From Actinomycetes bacterium (GTDB taxonomy: Bacteria; Actinomycetota; Acidimicrobiia; Acidimicrobiales; RAAP-2): 19,753 nucleotides of DNA. Shown piece after piece: positions 7,123 through 14,571 of this stretch; position 1 is the stretch's first letter, and the number at the start of each line of letters is the position of its first letter. The DNA lies in contig JAJYZN010000029.1 of NCBI GenBank assembly GCA_021799915.1, positions 1 through 19,753 of the forward strand. The letters run 5' to 3'. A program made the translations under genes and the position numbers. The notes below the pieces were generated by a model. The model was not told the DNA's origin and searched no databases. It saw nothing but the letters and a program-made list of their open reading frames with translations.

Positions 7123-9930
7123 ATGACGCTCGACCAGGTCCTTTTGGAGCGGGAGGACGAGATGGCGGCCATCGAAGGCGCCCTCGAGGGGGCCCACGTC
7201 GGGGACGGGGCCACCATCGTCTTCGAAGGCGCTGCCGGAATCGGCAAGAGTGTCCTCTTGGACGCCGCCCGCCGGAGCGCCCGTGCTCGTGGCATGACCG
7301 TCCTGGCCGCCCGAACCGACGCGCTCGAAGTGGACTTCCCCTTCGGGGTCGTCCGCCAGCTCCTCGAGCGTCAGGTCCGTGGCGAACATGGTCTGCTCTC
7401 CGGATCGGCCAGCTCGGCGGCCGACGTCCTGGGGGTCACCGGTGATGGACTCCAACGGGCAGCCGGGAACGTGGGAGAGCCTGGGATGGAGTTTGCGATC
7501 GTCCACAGTCTGTACTGGGTGGTCTGCAACCTCGCCGAGAAGGGTCCGGTGCTCCTTGTCGTCGACGACCTCCACCACTGCGACATCCCGAGCTTCAATT
7601 TCCTCCGCTACCTGGCCCGCCGTCTCGACGGCGTGGGTGTCGCGTTGATGGTTGCCACCCGGCCAGACCCGGGTAACCGGCGGTGGTCTGAATTGCTGGC
7701 TGGTTCGTCTGGGAGGTTCTTCGAACCTGCGGTCCTCTCGGTGGCCGCGTCCGAGCTGTTCATCCGGGAACGGGCCGACGAGACACCGAGCGTGGCCTTT
7801 ACGGCGGCCTGTCATCGAGCCAGCGGCGGCAACCCGTTCCTGTTGTCTGAATTGTTGGCGGCTGTCCGATCGGACGGGCTCGGTTGGGGGGACATTGCGG
7901 CTACCTCGGTGAGCTCACTCAGCCCCAAGGGGGTGTCCCTCTCGGTACTGTTCAGGCTCCACGGACTTCCGCCCATGGCCACCCAGCTCGCCCGAGCCGT
8001 GGGGATATTCGGGGGCACGGCCACCATCGGTCAGGCCGCCCACGTGGCAGGAATCAGCACCCGAGAGGCCGCCGAACTGTGCGACCTGCTGGTCCAGGTC
8101 GGCGTCCTCTCTCCAGGTCGGCCCCTCGCCTTCCTGCATCCGGTCATCGGTGAAGCCATCCGGGGAGACACGCCGCACGGGGAACGGGTGCGGTTGCACC
8201 GGCGGGCCGCCGAGCTGATGGCAGCCAGCGGAGCAGGTCCCGATCAGGTGGCGGTCCACCTGGCCCTCACCGACGAAGCCCGAGATCCGTGGGTGGTCGA
8301 AGCGCTCTGGGCCGCCGGCAAACTGGCTCGCGATCGCGGGGCCCCCGAAGTTGCCGGGCGCTGGTTGTCCCGTGCAGTTGGCGAAGGAGTCACCCCGGTT
8401 CCCGCGGCCCTCCTGCGCGATCTCGGTAAGGCCGAATGGCTGGCCGGAGACGCGGCCATGGCCTTGGACCGTCTCCGCGCCGCGGCCTCGGTCACCGACG
8501 ACCTCACAGACCGCGTGGCCACCGCTATCTTGACCGCCCGGGTCCAGGCGTCGGTGGCCGACTTCGTCGGGGCCGCCACCACCGTCGACGCCGTCCTGGT
8601 CGACCGGGATCTGCTGGAGACCAGCACGGAGCTCCGGCTGGAAGCGGAGGCCGCCACGTACCAGTTGCTGAACCAGGTGGATGCCGACATCGTCGCCGCC
8701 CGACTCAGCACGCTGGCCGTCCCCGACGGTGACACCGTTGCCCACCAGCTCATGCAGTGCAGCCTGGCTGCCACCCGGCTGCTGAAGGGCAGCGCGGCCG
8801 AGGCTGTTGTCTTTGCCCGACGAGGGCTGTCCGACGACCGGCTGCTCGACGAGGGAGCCGAAGCGTCCTTTCCCGTCATGGCGGCGCTGACCGCGTACTG
8901 CCTGGGCGAGGAACATGAAGAGGCCGAAACCGTCTTCGAGAGGGTCCTGCACCATGCTCGAGATCGCGGGGCCACCACGGCCATGACCTACGTGTGCTGT
9001 GCCGCCGCCATCGGCGCCTGGATCCGCGGCGACCTCCGTCGATGCGAGCAGATGGCGCGAGAAGCCCTCGACCCGGGTTTCCCTGCCGGGTACGTCCACC
9101 CGATCCTCCACGCGTACCTGGCTCTAGCTCTCATGGAGCAAGGGGACCTGGACGGAGCCGCCTGTGCCGTTGACGCCACCGGCCTCTACCGAGATCCACT
9201 GACGGCGTCGGAGTCCATCCATGCCATCTACGCGTGTGGCCGGCTACTCCACCTGCGAGGCCAACCCGAAGCCGCGCTGGAGGTGCTCAAGTTTCGTGGG
9301 GACCCCGGGCAACCCGAGAACCATCTGCCCCATCCGCCCTGGCGGCTGGAGGCTGCCGCCTGCCACCTCGAGCTGGGACACACCGCTCAGGCCGTCGCAC
9401 TGGTCGACGAGCACGCCGTTCATGCCGAGCGATGGGGAACGACCGCGGCCCGCGGCCTGACCGATCGGCTTCGAGCGTTGACCGAGGACGGAGCGGCCCG
9501 CCTGGCCGGTCTGGAGGCCGCCAGCACGCTGCTGGCCGGTTCCCCGGCTCGACTGGAATGGGCCCGTTGCCAGCTCGACCTCGGGGTGGTTCTCCGAGTG
9601 GCCGGCCGGACCCGGGAGGCCCGCGATGCGCTCCGGGCGGCTTACGACGTCGCCGGCCACTGCGGCTCCGCCGTGCTCGCCGATCAGGCGCGCAGCGAGC
9701 TGTGGGCAACCGGCGCCCGACCTCGTCGCCAACAGCTCACCGGATGGAAGGCACTGACGGCCAGCGAGCTCAAGATCTGTGAGCTGGCGGCCAGCGGTTT
9801 GACGAACACCCAGATCGCCCAACGGCTCTTCGTGACCCGCTCCACGGTGGAGAAGCATCTCGGTCACGCCTATGACAAGCTCGGCATCAGGTCGCGTCAG
9901 CTACTCCCCGGCTCGCTGCGAGCCGACTGA
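7123..9930 (+). CDS. LuxR-family transcriptional regulator with N-terminal AAA ATPase (LAL type)
   Basis: A 935-residue protein with the standard architecture of large ATP-binding LuxR regulators. Residues 8-20 (LEREDEMAAIEGA) are the usual N-terminal lead-in. Walker A is GAAGIGKS at 36-43 and Walker B is LLVVDD ending at D148-D149. A long helical TPR-like middle (about 400-860) follows, and a LuxR helix-turn-helix occupies 878-922 (LTASELKICELAASGLTN, then TVEKHLGHAYDKLGI). It is a cytoplasmic DNA-binding regulator thought to respond to a ligand or partner through ATP binding. ATG 7123 directly follows an in-frame TGA. Met14 has a better GGGAGG site, but starting there would cut the conserved lead-in. 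It diverges from the surface-protein genes, which are plausible but unproven targets. Confidence 0.93.
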   Translation: MTLDQVLLEREDEMAAIEGALEGAHVGDGATIVFEGAAGIGKSVLLDAARRSARARGMTVLAARTDALEVDFPFGVVRQLLERQVRGEHGLLSGSASSAADVLGVTGDGLQRAAGNVGEPGMEFAIVHSLYWVVCNLAEKGPVLLVVDDLHHCDIPSFNFLRYLARRLDGVGVALMVATRPDPGNRRWSELLAGSSGRFFEPAVLSVAASELFIRERADETPSVAFTAACHRASGGNPFLLSELLAAVRSDGLGWGDIAATSVSSLSPKGVSLSVLFRLHGLPPMATQLARAVGIFGGTATIGQAAHVAGISTREAAELCDLLVQVGVLSPGRPLAFLHPVIGEAIRGDTPHGERVRLHRRAAELMAASGAGPDQVAVHLALTDEARDPWVVEALWAAGKLARDRGAPEVAGRWLSRAVGEGVTPVPAALLRDLGKAEWLAGDAAMALDRLRAAASVTDDLTDRVATAILTARVQASVADFVGAATTVDAVLVDRDLLETSTELRLEAEAATYQLLNQVDADIVAARLSTLAVPDGDTVAHQLMQCSLAATRLLKGSAAEAVVFARRGLSDDRLLDEGAEASFPVMAALTAYCLGEEHEEAETVFERVLHHARDRGATTAMTYVCCAAAIGAWIRGDLRRCEQMAREALDPGFPAGYVHPILHAYLALALMEQGDLDGAACAVDATGLYRDPLTASESIHAIYACGRLLHLRGQPEAALEVLKFRGDPGQPENHLPHPPWRLEAAACHLELGHTAQAVALVDEHAVHAERWGTTAARGLTDRLRALTEDGAARLAGLEAASTLLAGSPARLEWARCQLDLGVVLRVAGRTREARDALRAAYDVAGHCGSAVLADQARSELWATGARPRRQQLTGWKALTASELKICELAASGLTNTQIAQRLFVTRSTVEKHLGHAYDKLGIRSRQLLPGSLRAD

Positions 9931-10350
9931 CCGGGAATGAATGGGTCTTCGGAATACAGCGGAGCCGGGCCACGACCAGCGCGACCGGCCGCTCGAGCCT
10001 CCATCCCGGTCGCCATCTGATCCAGCGAAGACCGCCAGCAGTTCACCGATGGTCCGCTCCTGGGCCAGTGACCCGAGGAGCGGCATGTGCGACTGAACCC
10101 GGTACCGGTTGCGCCGGCCATCCTTCTCCTTGATGACGTAGCCGGCACTGGCGAGGTCGTTCACGATCGAAAAGGCACTGGCGTGATCCTCATGGTCGTC
10201 GGCGCGGTCGGTTTCGTTGCCTCGGCGATCGTGTACGGCACCTCGAGACGGCCAGTGGGCAGGCGTCAGCACACTTTCGATCGTGAGGCGGTCGACTCCC
10301 AGGGAAGGTCGACCGTGGTCCACGAGGAAGTGCGCTGAGACCACCGCCAC
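9901..10350 (-). pseudogene. Winged-helix (MarR/ArsR-like) regulator, probably degraded at its N-terminus
   Basis: The frame is open for 149 codons from GTG 10350, but only the part encoded by 10182-10021 looks like a protein family. It holds a recognition-helix-like SAFSIVNDLASAGYV, a wing (KEKDGRRNRYRVQ) and the tail ERTIGELLAVF, as in short actinobacterial winged-helix regulators. The preceding 56 residues are Asp/His/Arg-rich and lack the expected first helices. Another frame just upstream reads TIAEAT then MRIT, which could be the displaced helix-turn-helix, implying a frameshift near 10180-10190. The proposed start lies inside a tandem duplication, and the 3' end overlaps the LuxR gene by 30 bp. 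It could instead be a short intact gene with an unusual start. Confidence 0.45.
9909..9925. terminator. Possible stem-loop at the 3' end of the LuxR gene
   Basis: CGGCTCG and CGAGCCG form a perfect 7-bp stem around a 3-nt loop, ending 5 nt before the last base of the stop codon. There is no T-tract. It sits where the plus-strand regulator meets the minus-strand reading frame, so it may help end transcription in both directions, but the call is weak. Confidence 0.3.
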
Positions 10351-10379
10351 GGCATCGCTGAGACCACCGCCACGGCATC
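10334..10379. repeat. 23-bp perfect tandem duplication
   Basis: Two adjacent identical 23-bp copies, 10334-10356 and 10357-10379, each begin GCTGAGACCACC. They lie between the damaged winged-helix gene and the membrane-protein gene, and overlap the nominal start of the former. Confidence 0.9.
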
Positions 10380-10408
10380 GCTTCGGCGCGGCCTCCCCAA
10401 CCCCCCGG

Positions 10409-10981
10409 TCAGCCCACGCAGGTCAGGGCGACACGGCCCAAGGTGTCGGCCGGTGGGGCCTCGGGCAGCGGCACTGTGACCTTGGCGGTGGAGGTGGTTC
10501 CTCCCGGAACTGCCCGGTCACCGTGGACCGTGACCGAGCCGGCCAAGGCGTTGCCCGCATGGGAGTACACGTCGATGGAGCACACCGGCACCGAGGACTG
10601 TCCCCCCGGGTTCGTGACCGAAAAGGCGACTTGGACGTCGTGTGCGGCCTCGTTGCTCCCGGTGCCTCCGGGGAGGGGGGTCCCCCCGATCCCCATGGGC
10701 ACGGTCGAGGTGATGCTCGTGGGCAGGTTCGCCCCGCTGGAGTTGCTCGATCCGCCCAGGACCAGCTCGATCGTGGTCCCCACGGAAGCGACGATCAGGG
10801 CCACCACCACGATAAGGCCCACTGCCCGTACTCCTCCAGAGTGTCGCCTCCTCAGTCTCGAGCTCGCCCACCTCTCAAGCTCCGGGTCGTCCAGGCCATC
10901 GAAGCCGTCGAGCTCGGGAAACGACGAGATGTCCCAGTCTGGATCAGGGGACCCGGCTGTCCCCGGGTGATCGAACGGCAC
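10409..10981 (-). CDS. Single-pass membrane protein of unknown function
   Basis: The 190-residue protein starts at GTG 10981. Residues 1-40 are acidic and hydrophilic (DWDISSFPELDGFDG). A basic RLRRRH at 42-47 precedes one hydrophobic segment at about 50-74 (VRAVGLIVVVALIVASVG), predicting the N-terminus inside and the C-terminus outside. A Ser/Gly/Pro linker leads to a small beta-rich external domain (about 114-190) with the alternation seen in FxxYxx/DUF4352-like folds. Two cysteines, C134 and C188, could form a disulfide. I chose this strand over a nearly coextensive plus-strand frame because only this one has a coherent membrane-protein layout. Function is unknown. It diverges from the sulfatase gene across 117 bp. 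Confidence 0.72.
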   Translation of the reverse strand: MPFDHPGTAGSPDPDWDISSFPELDGFDGLDDPELERWASSRLRRRHSGGVRAVGLIVVVALIVASVGTTIELVLGGSSNSSGANLPTSITSTVPMGIGGTPLPGGTGSNEAAHDVQVAFSVTNPGGQSSVPVCSIDVYSHAGNALAGSVTVHGDRAVPGGTTSTAKVTVPLPEAPPADTLGRVALTCVG

Positions 10982-10998
10982 AGACTGACCCTACTGCC

Positions 10999-11052
10999 GC
11001 ACGAGCCCCCGACTCTGCACGAGCCCCCCACGCCGCACGTGCCCCCGCCGCG
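10999..11052. repeat. Three 18-bp direct repeats in the divergent promoter region
   Basis: Units start at 10999, 11017 and 11035. The first twelve bases are GCACGAGCCCCC, GCACGAGCCCCC and GCACGTGCCCCC. They fill about half of the 117-bp gap between the divergent membrane-protein and sulfatase genes. They could be an iterated operator or simple slippage products. Confidence 0.7.
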
Positions 11053-11086
11053 CACTCGACCCGGCCCCGTCACCCCTCCTGCGACC

Positions 11087-11092
11087 TAACCT
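11087..11092 (+). promoter_or_regulatory. Possible -10 element giving a leaderless sulfatase mRNA
   Basis: TAACCT fits the TAnnnT pattern and ends 7 bp before the ATG at 11099, so transcription could start at the initiation codon itself. No Shine-Dalgarno sequence precedes the ATG, which agrees with a leaderless start, but no -35 element is visible. Weak call. Confidence 0.3.
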
Positions 11093-11098
11093 GGCTCG

Positions 11099-13402
11099 AT
11101 GTCCCCACCCCAACGCCTCGGCTTCGCCGTCAACGACTCCACCCCCGTGATCCCGACTGCGCCCACCCCTCCTCCGGGCGCCCCGAACGTCGTGGTCGTC
11201 GTCCTCGACGACACCGGCTTCGCCCAGCTCGGGTGCTTCGGCTCGGACACGGCCACGCCCAACTTTGACCGCCTGGCCTCCGGCGGCTTGCGCTACAACC
11301 GCTTCCACGTCACCGCCATGTGCTCCCCGACCCGGGCGGCGTTCTTCACCGGACGGAACCACCACGCCGTCGGCATGGGGTTCTTGGCCGACATCCCCCT
11401 CGGCTACCCCGGCTATACCGCCCGGCGTCCCCCGAGCGCCGCACCCCTACCGCGGATCCTGCGTGACGCCGGCTACAGCACCATGGCCGTCGGCAAGTGG
11501 CATCTCACGCCCCGCTTCGAGCGGTCGGCCGCCGGCCCCTTCGGGCACTGGCCTCTCGGATGGGGATTCGAGCGCTACTACGGCTTCCTCCAGGGAGACG
11601 CCAACCACTGGGCCCCGAACCTGGTCTCTGACAACCACTACGTCGACCCCCCGGGTCGACCCGAGGACGGCTACCACTTGAGCGAGGACTTGGCCGACAC
11701 GGCCATACGTTTCGTGCTCGATCAACGGCACGCGGCTACTGGGAAGCCGTTCTTCTTGTACTTCGCCCTCGGCGCAATGCACTCCCCCCACCACGTGGCG
11801 CCCGAATGGGTCGAGCCCTACCGGGGGAAGTTCGACCAGGGGTGGGATGCGTGGCGGGAGGAGGCGTTCGCCCGTCAGCAGGCGTCCGGGGTGGTACCGG
11901 CCGGCACGGCGCTCACCCCGAGGCCACCGTGGGTGGAGTCGTGGGACTCCCTCGGCACCGACGAGCGACGTATGCACGCCCGACAGCAGGAGGTGTTCGC
12001 CGGGTTCCTCACCCACACCGACGCACAGGTCGGCCGTGTCATCTCCGCTCTCGACCAGCTCGGGGAGCTGGAGAACACCTTGCTCCTGGTGTTCTCGGAC
12101 AACGGAGCCAGTGCCGAAGGCGGCCGGTACGGAAGTGTCAACGAGCACCGGTTCACGGCCCGGATCCCCGAGTCGGTGGAGGACAACATCGCCGCCATCG
12201 ACGACTGGGGCGGTCCCCGCACGTACAACCACTACTCCTGGGCCTGGGCGTGGGCCGGGAACACGCCCTTCCGACTGTGGAAGCGCTACACCTGGCTGGG
12301 CGGCGTGAGGACCCCGCTGGTGGTGCACTGGCCCCGTGAGATCTCCTCTCGCGGTGCGATCCGCACCCAGTTCGTCCACGCCGTCGACCTCATGCCCACC
12401 GTCCTCGATGCCGTCGGGATCGAAGCACCGGTCACCGTCGACGGGGTGACCCAGCAACGCATCGACGGCGCCAGCATGCGGTCCACGTTCGACCGGGACG
12501 ATGCCCCGGACCCCCGCGACACCCAGTACTTCGAGCTGCTGGGCTCGCGCTCGATCTTCCACGCCGGGTGGAAGGCCACTACCGACCACATCTCCTCCGG
12601 CGTGCTGGACGAAGAAGAGCTGGCCATCGGAAGTCGTGACTTCGATCTGGACCACTGGGCCCTCTTCGACCTCGACCACGACTTCTCGGAGTCCAACGAC
12701 GTGTCCGACGACCACCCTGAGACGACCCGGAAGCTCGTCGACCTGTGGATGGCCGAGGCCGGAAGGAACCAGGTGCTCCCCGTCGACGACTCACTGGTGC
12801 AACGGCTCGGCGCCTTCATCCCCGCGACGTGGCCAGCCGGCACGGACCGGACCTTCTACCCCGGCGGAGGCCCGGTGTCCGACGAGTCGATCCCGATGCT
12901 CTTCGGGAGCTTCCACATCACCGCCACGGTGGATGCGGTCGGGAGCCACCCGTCCGGGATCCTGTGCGCGCTCGGAGACCTCCACGGCGGGTTCGCCCTA
13001 TTCGTCGACCACGGCCACCTGGTGTTCACCTTCAGCCGGGCCGGCGACCACCTGGAGGTCGTGGGTGACCGCCCGGTCCCAGCCGGACCGATCACCCTCG
13101 GGGTGTCCTTCGAGCCGGCCGAACGACGGTCCTCCGTTCCACCCCCACGACGCAATGCCTTCACCCTGTTCCACGACCGCACGCCGGTAGGGAGCATCGA
13201 GTTCTCCGGTGCCATCCCCGTGGCCATCCAGCACGGTGGTGCCGGGCTCCGGCTGGGATCCGACGCCGGCCTCCCCGTGTCGGATCGATATGCGCCCCCC
13301 TTTGCCTGGAACGGCACCCTTCACCGCGTCCGGATCGACACCCGGGGCGCCCCGCCGGTCGACCACGCCGAAGAGGTCCGGGCCGCGCTGCACGGGGACT
13401 GA
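11099..13402 (+). CDS. Type I sulfatase (arylsulfatase family)
   Basis: A 767-residue enzyme expected to hydrolyse sulfate esters. The active-site set is complete as far as can be read: metal ligands D37-D38 (VVVLDDTG); the formylglycine motif C75-S-P-T-R79 followed by AAFFTGRNHH; K133 and H135 (VGKWHL); H228 (AMHSPHH); D334-N335 (FSDNGAS) and K395. CSPTR is the cysteine type, needing a formylglycine-generating enzyme, which is not in this window. The length and the C-terminal beta-rich extension (about 580-767) match the long actinobacterial arylsulfatase group. I see no signal peptide; residues 1-30 are Pro/Thr-rich, so a cytoplasmic location is likely. The natural substrate cannot be read from sequence. 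Confidence 0.94.
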   Translation: MSPPQRLGFAVNDSTPVIPTAPTPPPGAPNVVVVVLDDTGFAQLGCFGSDTATPNFDRLASGGLRYNRFHVTAMCSPTRAAFFTGRNHHAVGMGFLADIPLGYPGYTARRPPSAAPLPRILRDAGYSTMAVGKWHLTPRFERSAAGPFGHWPLGWGFERYYGFLQGDANHWAPNLVSDNHYVDPPGRPEDGYHLSEDLADTAIRFVLDQRHAATGKPFFLYFALGAMHSPHHVAPEWVEPYRGKFDQGWDAWREEAFARQQASGVVPAGTALTPRPPWVESWDSLGTDERRMHARQQEVFAGFLTHTDAQVGRVISALDQLGELENTLLLVFSDNGASAEGGRYGSVNEHRFTARIPESVEDNIAAIDDWGGPRTYNHYSWAWAWAGNTPFRLWKRYTWLGGVRTPLVVHWPREISSRGAIRTQFVHAVDLMPTVLDAVGIEAPVTVDGVTQQRIDGASMRSTFDRDDAPDPRDTQYFELLGSRSIFHAGWKATTDHISSGVLDEEELAIGSRDFDLDHWALFDLDHDFSESNDVSDDHPETTRKLVDLWMAEAGRNQVLPVDDSLVQRLGAFIPATWPAGTDRTFYPGGGPVSDESIPMLFGSFHITATVDAVGSHPSGILCALGDLHGGFALFVDHGHLVFTFSRAGDHLEVVGDRPVPAGPITLGVSFEPAERRSSVPPPRRNAFTLFHDRTPVGSIEFSGAIPVAIQHGGAGLRLGSDAGLPVSDRYAPPFAWNGTLHRVRIDTRGAPPVDHAEEVRAALHGD

Positions 13403-13447
13403 GATCGCCCGGGACGGTTTCGGGCCGCTCCTGCCGCCCCTGCCGCT

Positions 13448-13486
13448 CAGTCGCCCAGCTCAGTCGCCCAGCTCAGTCGCCCAGCT
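13448..13486. repeat. Three perfect 13-bp tandem repeats containing a stop codon
   Basis: CAGTCGCCCAGCT occurs three times without gaps (13448, 13461, 13474). The stop codon of the minus-strand reductase (13475-13473) straddles the boundary between copies two and three, so the last codons of that gene come from copy three and the other copies are untranslated. Confidence 0.92.
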
Positions 13487-14456
13487 CGGCCAGCAGCTCC
13501 TCGGGAGTGACCTCCCCCGGCTGGCGGCCCAGCCAGACCATCCGGTTCACCCGGCGTTGGAGCAGGTCGTTGACCGGGGTGGGCACCCCGTGGAGACGGC
13601 CGAGGAGCGCGATCTCACCGTTGAGAAAGTCGGCCTCCACCGATCCCGCTCCCCGGACCACGCTCTGCCACGACGATCCGCCGCTCCACTCCCCACTCGC
13701 CGTGGGCACCAGCGCCCGCCCGTCTCCGAACTGCAGGCTCCCCCGCCGGGCCCGGTCCTCCTCACGAGTGGCCACGTCGATGCCGGCCGCCACCAGCACC
13801 GCCTCGCCCTCGGCCTGGGCCCGGCGACCTAAGGTGCTGCCCCGACCGCTGGCGCCGCACAGCGCCTCGACGGCATTCACCAAGTTGTGCACCAGCTTGC
13901 GGTACTTCCAGCGCATGATGTCCCCCCGGGCCACCGAGTCGAACGTGGCGGCGCTGAGGTCGCCGGCGACCTGCGCGGCCGTGGCGTCCGCCCCCACCGG
14001 GTACCGCCCCAGGTCCATCAGTCCCGACACCGGCGTGAAGTGCACCTGGACCACGCCGGGACGAAGGTGGGTGGCGGCACAGACCACACACATGGCGTAG
14101 GTGTGCTCGAAGCGCCGAAGCACCATGCGCTCGTTCTCGACGCCGTTCTGGGCGCACACCACCGGGGTCGACGGTGGTGCCACGACACCCAGCCGTCCGA
14201 GCGCGCCTTGGGTGTCCTGCCCCTTCACCGCCAGTACCACGACCGCCGGATCCTCCCAGTCCAGCTCACCTGGATCGCCCACCACCGGGATGGGCAGATG
14301 CTCAGTGGCCTCGGGCGACTCGATCACCAAGCCGTCACGGTCGATGACCTCTCGGTGGGCACCACGGGCGATGAGGGTCACCTGGTGCCCGGCCTGGTAG
14401 AGCCGGGCCCCGACCACACCGCCGATGGCACCGGCTCCGTAGACGACGTAGCGCAC
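13473..14456 (-). CDS. Ketopantoate reductase family (ApbA/PanE) NAD(P)H-dependent oxidoreductase
   Basis: Begins MRYVVYGAGAIGG, giving the Rossmann motif G7-A-G9-A-I-G12. Family marks follow: LAVKGQDT (K78), the QNG motif at 103-105, and the C-terminal-domain signature WKYRKLVHNLVNAV with catalytic Lys near 187 and Asn 191/194. PanE reduces 2-dehydropantoate to pantoate for coenzyme A synthesis, but the family has many members acting on other 2-keto acids, so the substrate is uncertain and I give no symbol. GTG 14456 is preferred because GGGAG lies 9 nt upstream and the protein then starts exactly at the Rossmann strand. Reading on to GTG 14540 would add 28 residues encoded by a tandem repeat. 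It diverges from the DUF2236 gene. Confidence 0.88.
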   Translation of the reverse strand: MRYVVYGAGAIGGVVGARLYQAGHQVTLIARGAHREVIDRDGLVIESPEATEHLPIPVVGDPGELDWEDPAVVVLAVKGQDTQGALGRLGVVAPPSTPVVCAQNGVENERMVLRRFEHTYAMCVVCAATHLRPGVVQVHFTPVSGLMDLGRYPVGADATAAQVAGDLSAATFDSVARGDIMRWKYRKLVHNLVNAVEALCGASGRGSTLGRRAQAEGEAVLVAAGIDVATREEDRARRGSLQFGDGRALVPTASGEWSGGSSWQSVVRGAGSVEADFLNGEIALLGRLHGVPTPVNDLLQRRVNRMVWLGRQPGEVTPEELLAELGD

Positions 14457-14492
14457 GTCTCGATGCTCCCACAGGTCCGCCGGCAGGACGAG

Positions 14493-14544
14493 CCCGACGC
14501 ACCGCCACATACCCGACGCACCGCCACATACCCGACGCACCGCC
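14493..14544. repeat. 19-bp tandem repeat, about 2.7 copies, between divergent genes
   Basis: CCCGACGCACCGCCACATA is repeated exactly at 14493 and 14512, with a 14-base partial third copy from 14531. It fills nearly half of the 115-bp gap between the divergently transcribed reductase (start 14456) and DUF2236 oxygenase (start 14572), so it could influence either promoter. Confidence 0.9.
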
Positions 14545-14571
14545 GCAGAACCGGCGCGCGAAGCTGGACCG

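Noticed and set aside
10443..10970. A 175-codon plus-strand frame opposite the membrane-protein gene
   Set aside because: No signal, domain or membrane segment, whereas the minus-strand frame has a clear acidic-cytoplasmic / basic / transmembrane / external layout.
14457..14540. N-terminal extension of the ketopantoate-reductase-family protein by 28 residues
   Set aside because: The extension is encoded largely by the 19-bp repeats, and the conserved Rossmann strand starts exactly at GTG 14456, which has its own ribosome site.
10334..14544. Short tandem repeats considered as CRISPR arrays
   Set aside because: The repeats are directly adjacent with no spacers and differ from site to site; there are no cas genes in the window.
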